A stretch of 64,000 nucleotides of DNA from DASQPR01 sp963831705 (lineage in GTDB: Bacteria; Actinomycetota; Actinomycetes; Mycobacteriales; Micromonosporaceae), in the NCBI GenBank assembly GCA_963831705.1, contig CAWHRE010000010.1:558001-622000 (forward strand). The letters are read 5' to 3'. The translations under genes and the position numbers were made by a program. Shown here in pieces: positions 52,629-61,300 of this stretch (position 1 is the stretch's first letter; every line of letters starts with the position of its first letter). The notes beneath the pieces are model-generated. The model saw nothing but the letters and a program-made list of their open reading frames with translations, was not told the origin of the DNA and ran no database searches.

Positions 52629-53644
52629 ACCTTCTCGTCGCCGAATGGAAGCGCTTCTTCGCACGTCGCTTCACCCGGATCATGCTGGTCATCGTGCTGG
52701 TCCTGCTCGGCATCATCCTGATCGGCACCGGACGGCACTCGCAGACGCTCGGCCCGGCCGACTATGCGAGCGCTCGATCCCAGCAACAGGAGTTCCTCGC
52801 GCAGGATAAGGCTCAAGTGGCGGCGTGCGAAGCGGCGAACGCCAACGGCCCCGCTCCGGCGGGCTCCCAGTACGACACGGGCGGCGCGACGTGCTCCGAG
52901 GTGTACGGCTCATTCACGCCGTCGCTCCAGAACTTCCTGCCCGGCTCGTGGAACTTCGCCACCGAGGCGAAGGACATGATTCTGCTGTTCGGCGGCATCC
53001 TGGCGCTGTTCGGATTCGCGGTCGGAGCATCGTTCGTGGGCGCCGAGTGGTCCAGCGGCAATATGGCCAACATGCTGCTCTGGCGGCCCCGGCGGCTCGC
53101 GCTGCTCGGCACGAAATTCGCGGCGTTGCTGCTGGGCGTATTCGTCTCGGCCGTCGTGCTTGGCGCGATCTGGCTCGGGCTTCTGCTGGGGCTGGCGAAG
53201 TTCCGCGGCTCGATGGGCCACATCACGCCCGGACTCGAGCGTTCGCTGGCCCTGGACGGTGCCCGCGGGCTCGGGCTCGCGCTGATCGTCACGGCCCTGG
53301 GCTTCGCCATCGCGGCGATCGGCCGGGGTACGGTGACCGCGCTCGGCATCGCCGTCGGATACGCCGTCATCGTCGAGGGCGCCGGCATCTTCATCCTCAA
53401 CTCGCTCCATGTGCTGCGGCCGGAGCGATTCATCCTGTCGCGGTACGTCGCCGCGTGGCTGGACAAGTCGTACGCGCTGGAAGGGCCGACGATCTGCGGA
53501 CCGATGACGTCGCAGGGACAGGAGTGCCAGCCCGGGCCGGACTGGTACATGCGGATGCACTCGTCGGCCGAGGTGTTCGCGATCGGTACCGCGATCCTGC
53601 TCGCATGGGCCTTCGTCGCGTTCCGGCGTCGCGACGTGAGCTGA
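52625..53644 (+). CDS. ABC-2 type permease
   Basis: A 339-residue membrane protein with six hydrophobic helices. Helix 1 is at about residues 18-36. A 90-residue extracytoplasmic loop with three Cys follows; FVGAEWSSGNMANMLLWRP is the typical ABC-2 loop before helix 3; the rest alternates helices to the end FRRRDVS. A second loop contains two more cysteines (CGPMTSQGQEC). GTG 52625 overlaps the ATPase stop (GCGTGAAC). Partner of the preceding ATPase; the substrate is unknown. Confidence 0.87.
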   Translation: MNLLVAEWKRFFARRFTRIMLVIVLVLLGIILIGTGRHSQTLGPADYASARSQQQEFLAQDKAQVAACEAANANGPAPAGSQYDTGGATCSEVYGSFTPSLQNFLPGSWNFATEAKDMILLFGGILALFGFAVGASFVGAEWSSGNMANMLLWRPRRLALLGTKFAALLLGVFVSAVVLGAIWLGLLLGLAKFRGSMGHITPGLERSLALDGARGLGLALIVTALGFAIAAIGRGTVTALGIAVGYAVIVEGAGIFILNSLHVLRPERFILSRYVAAWLDKSYALEGPTICGPMTSQGQECQPGPDWYMRMHSSAEVFAIGTAILLAWAFVAFRRRDVS

Positions 53645-53647
53645 TCC

Positions 53648-53710
53648 TCTCGTCCTAGCCGACCCTATCGTCCTAACCGACCCTTTCGCCTTAGCTGACC
53701 ATCTCGTCCA
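53648..53710. repeat. Imperfect 18-nt tandem repeat, 3.5 copies
   Basis: Units start at 53648, 53666, 53684 and 53702 with consensus T-TCGTCCTAGCCGACCC. The first two differ at two or three positions; the third is more diverged. The repeats cover the gap between the permease stop and the end of the convergent ROK gene and include its stop codon. Confidence 0.7.
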
Positions 53711-54878
53711 CGGTGGACCCGAATACCTCGTCCCGGACCGCGACGAGGGCGGTCCGGAGCGCGCCGTCGACGATCGGCTCGGGCGGGCCGGCGGTTACCA
53801 CGACGCGAGGCGAGACCGGCGCGATCGCGGCCACCTCGTGCTCGACCCGCTGCGCGAGCGCTTGACCGCCGGCCTGGCTGATCTCACCGGCGAGCACGAC
53901 CAGCGGAGGGTCCAGCACGACGCACACCGACGCGATACCGACCGCGAGGCGGCTGGCGATCTCGTCCAGCACCGGTCCACCGGCGATCCCCGCCTGTACG
54001 GCCGACGTCACCGCTGCCGCGCCGCTCGCACCCTTGAAGCCATGCTCGCGAGCCAGCGCGCGTACCGGTTCGGTGCTGACGAGCTGCTGGAAGCCGCCCT
54101 TCGTCTTGTGCGACGGGTCGCGGTACACGTGCGCACCGGCCACCGGCATCCAGCCGATCTCGCCGGCCGCGCCGGTATATCCGCGATGCAGCTTCCCACC
54201 GAGCACGATCGCGAGACCGACGCCCTGACCAGCCCAGAGCAGGATGAAGTCCTCGACGCCCTGAGCCGCACCGCTGTGCATTTCGGCGACCGCGACGAGG
54301 TTCACGTCGTTTTCGAACGAGACCGGAATGTGCAGGTCTTCGCGCAGCGCTTCGAGCAAGCCACGCTGCCAGCGAGGGAGGTTGAACGCGAACGTGAGGT
54401 CGCCGGTCTTCGGATCGACGAGGCCCGGCGTACCGAGGACGACGCGGCGTACGTCCTTCAGCGGCGCGTTCGCCTCCTTCGCCGCCTCGACAACGGCGCG
54501 GTGCACGACGCCGACCGGATCGTCGGTGTCCTTCGTCGACAGTTCGATCCGGCTGTGCACCGAACCACGAATGTCGGCGCAGGCGGCAACGGCACGCTCG
54601 GCGTCGACGTTCACACCGACGACATAGGCGCTCTCTGCCCGTACGGCGTAGAGCTGAGCGTTCGGGCCACGACCACCGGCCTGCTCCCCCACGCCGCTGA
54701 CCAGGCCACGAGTGACGAGGCGCTCGACGAGTTGGGACGCGGTCACCTTCGACAGGCCGGTAAGCTCACCGATCTGGGAACGGGTCAGCGGCCCTCGCGC
54801 CAGCAGAAGCTCCAGCGCGGCACGATCGTTGATCGCTCGGAGCAGCCTCGGCGTACCGGGCAGCGGGGTGATGGTCAT
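53691..54878 (-). CDS. ROK-family transcriptional regulator
   Basis: A 395-residue repressor-type ROK protein. Residues 18-65 are a winged helix-turn-helix (LTRSQIGELTGLSKVTASQLVERL). The ROK domain has VVGVNVDAE, VVLGTPGLVD, FENDVNLVAVAEM, GQGVGLAIVLGGKLHRGYTGAAGEIG and the C-terminal DPPLVVLAGEISQAGG. The EIG segment replaces the zinc-binding motif of sugar kinases, so it is probably a regulator that senses a sugar. It is divergent from a NagZ-like glycosidase, and an AT-rich dyad lies between them, which suggests control by an amino sugar or muropeptide. Start 54878 is preferred to 54893. Confidence 0.9.
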   Translation of the reverse strand: MTITPLPGTPRLLRAINDRAALELLLARGPLTRSQIGELTGLSKVTASQLVERLVTRGLVSGVGEQAGGRGPNAQLYAVRAESAYVVGVNVDAERAVAACADIRGSVHSRIELSTKDTDDPVGVVHRAVVEAAKEANAPLKDVRRVVLGTPGLVDPKTGDLTFAFNLPRWQRGLLEALREDLHIPVSFENDVNLVAVAEMHSGAAQGVEDFILLWAGQGVGLAIVLGGKLHRGYTGAAGEIGWMPVAGAHVYRDPSHKTKGGFQQLVSTEPVRALAREHGFKGASGAAAVTSAVQAGIAGGPVLDEIASRLAVGIASVCVVLDPPLVVLAGEISQAGGQALAQRVEHEVAAIAPVSPRVVVTAGPPEPIVDGALRTALVAVRDEVFGSTVDEMVS

Positions 54879-54897
54879 CGCGTGACACCTCATACAA

Positions 54898-54914
54898 TTT
54901 AGTAAAGTTTCTTA
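54898..54914. promoter_or_regulatory. Candidate ROK operator
   Basis: TTTAGTAAAGTTTCTTAC, an AT-rich imperfect dyad in GC-rich surroundings, lies 20 nt before the ROK start and 100 nt before the NagZ-like start. ROK repressors such as NagC, Mlc and XylR bind AT-rich dyads with TTAGTAAA-like half-sites. Confidence 0.5.
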
Positions 54915-55014
54915 CACGTTTTCGAAGCCTAAGAGCACTATTAACGTACGGTCAAGGCGCATCGTGGTATTTGCGTACCCGACTCGTCCCCCGCTCGTTT
55001 CCACGGGAGGTTTC

Positions 55015-56520
55015 GTGAACCTTCGACGGCTTGCGCTCGGGACGTTACTCGCTGCGTTCGACGGTCGGCGGCCACCTGCCTGGACTCTTGATCTAGCAGC
55101 CGACGGCATCGCCGGTTATGTGTTGTTTAAGAGCAATGTCGATCAGCTTTCCACGCTCACCTCGCAACTGCTCGCGACGCGACCGGACGTCCTGATCGCG
55201 ATAGACGAGGAGGGCGGGGACGTCACACGCCTCTGGAGGCGTTCCGGCTCCCCCTATCCGGGGAACGCCGCGCTCGGTGTGGCCGATGATCCGGAACTGA
55301 CCAGGTCGATTTATCGCGCGATCGGACGGCATTTGGCCGCCGTCGGCGTAAATTTCGACCTCGCACCGGTCGTGGATGTGAATTCCGTCGACGACAACCC
55401 CGTTATCGGCACGCGCAGCTTCGGCCGCTCACCCTCGGATGTGGCCCGCCACGGCGCCGCGGCCGTCACGGGCCTGCAGGAAGCGGGCGTCGCCGCCTGC
55501 GCGAAACACTTTCCGGGACACGGCGCGACGACGGTCGACTCGCATCTCGCATTGCCGACGGTGGACGCTCCGTCGCTGGAGCCGTTCATCGCGACGATCG
55601 ATGCCGGCGTACGCGCGGTGATGACGGCACACATCCGAGTTCCCGCGTTGACCGGGGCGGCGCCGGCCACGTTCAGTCCGGCGGCGGTGCGGTTACTGCG
55701 TACCGATCTGGGATTCGACGGCGTCATCGTGACGGATGCGCTGGAGATGCGCGGTGCGATGGCGTTCAGCGGCGGAATTCCGGCCGGCGCGGTAATGGCG
55801 CTGGGCGCCGGAGCGGACCTCATCTGCCTGGGTGCTCGGGTCGATGCCGAGCTGGTCGAGGCGGTCGTTACCGAGATCGTCGACGCGGTGTCGGAGGGGC
55901 GCCTGCCCGAGTCCCGCCTCGTCGAGGCGAACACCAGAAACGCCGCGCTCCGCGCGACCCTTTCCCAGGAGTCCGCGCTTCGCACGAGCACACAAGATGA
56001 AGTCCTGCAGAACGCGACCATGAAAGTGGGTGCCGCGCAAGGCGCGACCACCGAAGGGGGAGCCGCGCGCAGCGCGACGTCTCTGGGGGTCGGTGCTGCC
56101 GCCCGCGCAATTGTCGTAGAGGGCGCGCTACCGGAGCTGTCACGGGCGCTCGTTATCCAACTCGACGCCACGACCACGATCGCCGAAGGACGTGTCGCGT
56201 GGGGCCTTGTCCCGCACTTGGTCGACGGCGTCATGCTGGCCGCATCGCCTGAGGCAGCCGCCCAGGTCAGCGAACGAGCAGGCGACGCACCGATCGTCAT
56301 TGTCGGCCGGAACCTGCATCGTCTACCAGGAGCGACCGGGCTGATTGAAACTCTCACCGAAAGCCACGATGTAGTCGCGGTCGAGATGGCTTGGCCTACG
56401 AGTTGGCGCCCCAGAAACGTGCGCGCTTTCGTGACCACTCACGGGTCGACCCGCGCCAGCGGGCTCGCGGTGGCGGAGAAACTAGGCATGATCACGAAGG
56501 ACGCAACGGTATCGCGGTAA
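55015..56520 (+). CDS. Glycoside hydrolase family 3, NagZ-like beta-N-acetylhexosaminidase
   Basis: A 501-residue GH3 enzyme. Substrate-binding and catalytic features are IDEEGGDVTRL (62-72), FDLAPVVDVN, KHFPGHGAT with the catalytic His-Asp pair expected in VDSH (His177), and the nucleophile Asp241 in VTDALEM. Residues 335-370 form a Gly/Ala-rich linker with repeats of the type GAA-(3)-AT, followed by a C-terminal domain of about 130 residues without known role. NagZ frees GlcNAc from cell-wall fragments. GTG 55015 follows GGGAGG; longer starts lack a site. No signal peptide. Divergent from the ROK regulator. Confidence 0.85.
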   Translation: MNLRRLALGTLLAAFDGRRPPAWTLDLAADGIAGYVLFKSNVDQLSTLTSQLLATRPDVLIAIDEEGGDVTRLWRRSGSPYPGNAALGVADDPELTRSIYRAIGRHLAAVGVNFDLAPVVDVNSVDDNPVIGTRSFGRSPSDVARHGAAAVTGLQEAGVAACAKHFPGHGATTVDSHLALPTVDAPSLEPFIATIDAGVRAVMTAHIRVPALTGAAPATFSPAAVRLLRTDLGFDGVIVTDALEMRGAMAFSGGIPAGAVMALGAGADLICLGARVDAELVEAVVTEIVDAVSEGRLPESRLVEANTRNAALRATLSQESALRTSTQDEVLQNATMKVGAAQGATTEGGAARSATSLGVGAAARAIVVEGALPELSRALVIQLDATTTIAEGRVAWGLVPHLVDGVMLAASPEAAAQVSERAGDAPIVIVGRNLHRLPGATGLIETLTESHDVVAVEMAWPTSWRPRNVRAFVTTHGSTRASGLAVAEKLGMITKDATVSR

Positions 56521-56568
56521 TTTGGCCCGGAATTCCGGCCATACCGTTGCGTAGTTCGTGATCATGCC
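56485..56568. repeat. 84-bp dyad over the end of the NagZ-like gene
   Basis: GGCATGATCACGAA (56485-56498) pairs with 56555-56568 and ACGCAACGGTAT (56501-56512) with 56541-56552, separated by symmetrical 2-nt bulges. An inner GGCCCGGAATTCCGGCC (56524-56540) is itself nearly palindromic. The left arm encodes the last codons of the hydrolase. It probably acts as a terminator. Confidence 0.75.
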
Positions 56569-56649
56569 CTTGTCCACATGCACCCTCGCCATCCACAGTT
56601 CGTGGCGGCGGCGGTTGGGGTCGGCGCGTCCTGGCCCGAGGCTGTCGGA

Positions 56650-57542
56650 ATGGCGCGACCACCTCTCGTTCCCGAGGCACTAAGAAACACACCATTCCGA
56701 GGGACGGCGGCGATCGCGGCCGGGCTCGTCACCGCCCACCAGCTGCGGAGCGTCGTCTGGCGCCGTCTGTTCCACGACGTCTATGTCCACGCCGGTATCC
56801 CCGACACCCACCTCTTGCACATCCTGGCCGCCCAGTTGATCATTCCGTCCAACGCGATCATTACCGGTCGGTCCGCCGCCACCATCTGGGGCGTCGGGCT
56901 GGCATCGGCTCATGATCCCGTCGAGGTGCTGTCACCCCGATATGTCAGGCCGCAGCCCGGCCTCGCGATCCGGCGTGGCACGATCGATCCAGCGGAAATT
57001 ACGAGCGTCGGCGGCGTTCCGACGCCTAAACCGCCGCATGTGGCGTGGGAGATCGCCCGTGCGTACAGTGCCGTGGACGCGATCGCGTGGCTGGACGCAC
57101 TCGCGAAGGTGAAACGCCTCGACGCCGCCGATCTGGTGAGGCACGCTCGACGACACTTCGGCGAATACGGTGGGCGCCGAGCGGCGGCGACGCTCGCACT
57201 GGTCGATCGGCGGGCTGAGTCGCCGCCCGAATCTCGTCTCCGGATCCATCTGCACGAGGCGGGCTTCCCCGCACCGAAACCACAGTGGAACGTCTACGTC
57301 GATGGCAAATTCATGCGCGTGTCGATCTCGCCTGGCCCGAGCGGAAATTCGCGATCGAGTACGACGGCCAGTGGCACGCCGATCCCGCACAACTCGGCCG
57401 TGACCGGGCACGTATCCGCAAGCTGAACGCCGCCGGCTGGTACGTCTACCCGGTCACATCACGCGACATGCACGACGTCCCGCGACTCATCCGAGACCTG
57501 TCCGAAGCGCTCGCAAACCAAAACTACGAAGCGTCCAAGTGA
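56650..57542 (+). pseudogene. AbiEi-like N-terminus plus DUF559 nuclease-like protein, one-base frameshift
   Basis: The first part (from MARPPLVPEAL) has VTAHQLRSVVWRRLFHDVYVH and IITGRSAATIWGV, the winged-helix start of proteins annotated as AbiEi-antitoxin-like. The last part, in the next frame from about 57315, has RVDLAWPERKFAIEYDGQWH and KLNAAGWYVYPVTSRD, a DUF559 (Vsr-like) nuclease domain with D, E and Q-W-H in place. One missing G near 57314 (ATGCGC for ATGGCGC) separates them. Such two-domain proteins are abundant in actinobacteria and have no proven role. The single lesion may be real or an error. The 3' end overlaps the convergent ArsR gene by 19 nt. Confidence 0.75.
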
Positions 57543-57907
57543 GCGCGCAACGCGTCCAAGTGGCCGTCCCAGTCTCGCGCCAGCGCGGCCAAGAACGTCT
57601 GCGCCACCCGGACCGGTCCGGACTGCAGTCGGAACCGGACCCGCCGCCGCTCCCCCACCTCGGTCACCACGAGCCCGGCGTCGTTCAACAGCCCGAGGTG
57701 CTTCGCGATCGCCTGCCGCGTGATCGGCAGGCGATCGGCGAGATCGGTCGCGGTCGACGGGCCGTTTGCCGCGAGATCGGCCAGGATACTGCGCCGGCTC
57801 GGATCGGAGAGGGCCGTGAAAACGGCGACCGCGACCGACTCGGCGTCAGCGTGCGCCGTCGAGATAAGCCACCAACTCCCCGAGTTCCGACGTCCAGCCA
57901 CCGTCAT
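57524..57907 (-). CDS. ArsR-family transcriptional regulator
   Basis: A winged-helix regulator: AVFTALSDPSRRSILADLAA, then TDLADRLPITRQAIAKHLGLLNDAGLV, the recognition-helix region, and a beta-wing (GERRRVRFRL). No metal-binding cysteines, so it belongs to the non-metal ArsR group that usually pairs with SRPBCC genes. The start is uncertain: ATG 57907 gives a 62-nt overlap with the SRPBCC gene upstream; no start codon occurs nearer to ESVAVAVFTAL. It probably represses its own operon. Confidence 0.85.
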   Translation of the reverse strand: MTVAGRRNSGSWWLISTAHADAESVAVAVFTALSDPSRRSILADLAANGPSTATDLADRLPITRQAIAKHLGLLNDAGLVVTEVGERRRVRFRLQSGPVRVAQTFLAALARDWDGHLDALRAHLDAS

Positions 57908-58280
57908 TGCCCTTGTACGCAGACTCGAACACGTCGTCCGGCACCTGCGCAAAACCCGACTCACTCACGGTCAGCCGGGTGCCCGCGTCGGTCGGTTCGA
58001 GCGTGAAATCCACGAACGTACGACGCGGGTCGTCGTCCGGGAGACCCATGATGCCCCACGTGTACGCGAACCGGCTCACCGGCTCGACCACCTTGACGAT
58101 CATGCGGGCCACGTGGCCTTCCTGGTCCCAGTGCATCGTTGCGGCACCGCCAGGCCGCAGATCGATCTCGGAACGATGGCCGAACCAGCCGTTCAGGCCG
58201 TCCGCGGTGGTCAACGCGGCCCATACCTTCGCGGCGTCGTGATTCAGTTCGATGGTGCGATCGATGCGATCCGGAAACAT
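57846..58280 (-). CDS. SRPBCC (AHSA1-type START-like) domain protein
   Basis: A 144-residue helix-grip protein. RTIELNHDAAKVWAALTTADGLNGWFG is the usual opening (written here as HDAAKVWAALTTADGLNGWF), with RPGGAATMHWD, VDFTLEPTDAGTRLTVSESGF and a final helix WTSELGELVAYLD. The cavity binds a hydrophobic ligand, identity unknown. AAGGAGG precedes the ATG. It is the first gene of a two-gene operon with an ArsR regulator, a very common pairing. Confidence 0.87.
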   Translation of the reverse strand: MFPDRIDRTIELNHDAAKVWAALTTADGLNGWFGHRSEIDLRPGGAATMHWDQEGHVARMIVKVVEPVSRFAYTWGIMGLPDDDPRRTFVDFTLEPTDAGTRLTVSESGFAQVPDDVFESAYKGNDGGWTSELGELVAYLDGAR

Positions 58281-58298
58281 GAGACCGTCCTCCTTGAA

Positions 58299-58340
58299 GC
58301 AACCATTAGATTGCTATAACTGTAGCAACCCAATGGTTGC
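58299..58340 (-). promoter_or_regulatory. Nested palindromes at the SRPBCC-ArsR promoter
   Basis: GCAACCATT (58299-58307) and AATGGTTGC (58332-58340) form a perfect outer repeat; TTGCTA (58311-58316) and TAGCAA (58323-58328) form an inner one. On the minus strand possible promoter boxes fall inside, about 20-60 nt before the SRPBCC start. This is the likely ArsR operator. Confidence 0.6.
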
Positions 58341-58367
58341 CACACAAGGCAACCCACCGAAGGGGCG

Positions 58368-61300
58368 TCATGCGGATGACGTCTGTACCAGCGTCCTGAT
58401 CTGTCGCAAGAGCACCGAGAGCGACGCCAGGTCGGCACGTGCATCGTCGAACTCGGCCATCCCCTTGGACGCCCGCCCGATCGCATCCTCGTTCGCCCGC
58501 TCCCACACCTGGACCCGATCTCCGGGCCTGCCACCGTCCGGCGTCGATGCGAGCACTTCCCGGGTCAGAGCGGCCAGCGCCGCGTACAGGTCGTAGCGCA
58601 GCGCCATCCGGGCCAGCGTCTGCCAGCGGTCGTCGCGCGGCAGCTCGGAGATCCGGGACAGCAGCTCGTCGACCCGGAACTGCTCGGACAGCGCGAAGTA
58701 GACGCTCGGCCACCTCGGTCAGGTCACGCCCGGTCGAGTCGGCGACCGTGACGACGTCGAGCAGGCCGAAGCCGTACATGATCCGGGTCGCCCACTCGGC
58801 GAGGTCCTCCGGAATGCCACGTTCCGACGATCGACTCCACGTGGGCAACCAGCGACGTCGCGCTCGTTGCCACGGAACAGCACGTCGAGCGTGCGGCAGC
58901 AGGTCGGCGACGCCGGGGCGCAGCCGGGCGATCTCGCTCGGCCACGTCCAGCGGGGCCCGCCGGTTGGTGAGCAGCCACCGCATCGCGCGGTCCATCAGG
59001 CGCCGGGCCTCGAGGTAGCACCGCGGTCTGCGCGGCGGTCGGCACATTCGGTGTCCAGCTCCTCCACCGCGCTCCACAGGTCGGCCAGAGCCGATAGACG
59101 TCGCGCACGATCACGTACGCCCGGATCACGTCGGCCGACCGATGGCGCCGGTCTCCTCGACCGCACGGTACACGAACGTGGTGCCGCCGCGGTTGACGAC
59201 CTCGTTGACCAGCACGGTGGTGATGATGTCGCGGTGCAGCGCGGTGTTCGGCCATGCGACGACGCGTACCGCTCGCGCAGCGGGGTCGGGAAGTAGTTCG
59301 CGAGCACGTCGGCGGTCCAGGCGTCGTCCGGTAGCGCGAGACGCGATGATCTCCGCCTCGAGCGCGATCTTCACGTACGCGAGGAGTACGGCGAACTCCG
59401 GCTGACGTCAGACCGCGACCGGCGTCGCACCGCGCGGCCAGTTCCTCGTCGGTCGGCATCGCCTCGAGCGCCCGGTCGAGCCGGCCGTCGCCGTTCCAGA
59501 TCGCGTGATCAGCCGCCGGTGTACCGGCAGCAGCGAGTGCGCCTGCGCCGCGCGTTGCCGAGCGCGGTCGCCTGCTCGTAGTTGTCGCGCAGCACCAGCG
59601 CGCCGACCTCGTCGGTCATCTCGGCGAGCAGCTCGTCGCGCTCGGGCAGCGACAACTCGCCGTCGGCGACCACGGCGCCGAGCAGGATCTTGATGTTCAC
59701 CTCGTGGTCGGAGCAGTCCACGCCGGCCGAGTTGTCGATGAAGTCGGTGCGAGATGCGGCCGCCCGCGGCGCGTACTCGATCCCGTCCGCGCTGGGTCAG
59801 CCCGAGGTTGCCGCCCTCGCCGACCACCTTGCACGCGCAGCTGCGCGCCGTTGACCCGGATGCCGTCGTTGGCCTTGTCGCCGACGTCGACGTGCGACTC
59901 GCTGGCCGCCTTGACGTACGTGCCGATGCCGCCGTTCCACAGCAGGTCGACCGGGGCCAGCAGGATCGCCTCATCAGATCGGTCGGCGCGAGCGATGTGA
60001 CGTCGTCGGCCAGGCCGAGCGCGGCGCGCATTCCGCGGCGAGATCGGGATCGACTTGAGCGTACGCGGGAAGACGCCGCCACCGGCTCGAGATGAGCGAC
60101 GCGTCGTAGTCGGCCCACGACGAGCGCGGCAGGTCGGAACAGCCGCTCGCGCTCCACGATAGGACGTTGCCGCATCCGGGTGCCGGGTCGATGAAGATGT
60201 GCCGGTGGTCGAAGGCGGCGACGAGCCGGATGTGCCGGCGAGAGCAGCATGCCGTTGCCGAACACGTCACCGGACATGTCGCCGACGCCGACGACCGTGA
60301 AGTCCTCGCTCTGGGTGTCCACGTCCATGTCGCGGAAGTGCCGCTTCACCGACTCCCACGCGCCCCGCGCGGTGATGCCCATCTTCTTGTGGTCGTACCC
60401 GGCCGAGCCACCGGAGGCGAACGCGTCGCCGATCCAGAAGCCGTACGTCGATCGAGATCTCGTTGGCGATGTCGGAGAACGTCGCGGTGCCCTTGTCCGC
60501 CGCGACCACCAGGTACGGATCGTCGCCGTCGTGCCGGATCACCTCGGCGGGCGGTACGGACCTTGCCGCTGACGAGGTTGTCGGTGACGTCGAGCAGCGC
60601 CGATATGAAGAGCTTGTAGCAGGCGACACCCTCGGCCTGGAACGCGTCCCGATCGGTCAGCGGACGGCGCTTGCTTCAGCACGAAGCCGCCCTTCGCGCC
60701 GACCGGCACGATCACCGCGTTCTTCACCATCTGCGCCTTGACCAGGCCGAGCATCTCGGTCCGGAAGTCGTCTCGCCGGTCCGACCAGCGGAGACCGCCG
60801 CGGGCCATCGGCCCGAACCGCAGGTGTACGCCTTCGAAGCGCGGCGAGTAGACGAAGATCTCGTACCTGCGGACGGGGCGCCGGCAGATCCGGGATCGTG
60901 CTGCGGATCGAGCTTGAACGAGACGTACGACTTCGGCCGGCCGTCGGCGCCGCGCTGGAAGAACGAGGTCCGCAAGCGTCGCCTCGATCAGCGTCAGGTA
61001 CGAACGCAGGATCCGGTCCTGGTCGAGGCTCGCCACGTCGTCGAGCTGGTGCTCGATCGCGTCGACGAGCTCCTTGGTCTGCTCGGCCCGATCGGTCCTC
61101 GTTGACGTTCCAGCGCCGGCGAGAACCGGGTCTCGAACAGCGCGACCAGGAGTGCCGCGATGCCCGGGTATGGCGATGAACGTCGCCTCCATCGACTCCT
61201 GCGCGAAGACGGTGCCGGCCTGGCGCAGGTACTTCGCGTAGGCCCGCAGGATCACCACCTGACGCCAGGTCAGCCCGGCGCGGACCACGAGTTCGTTGAA

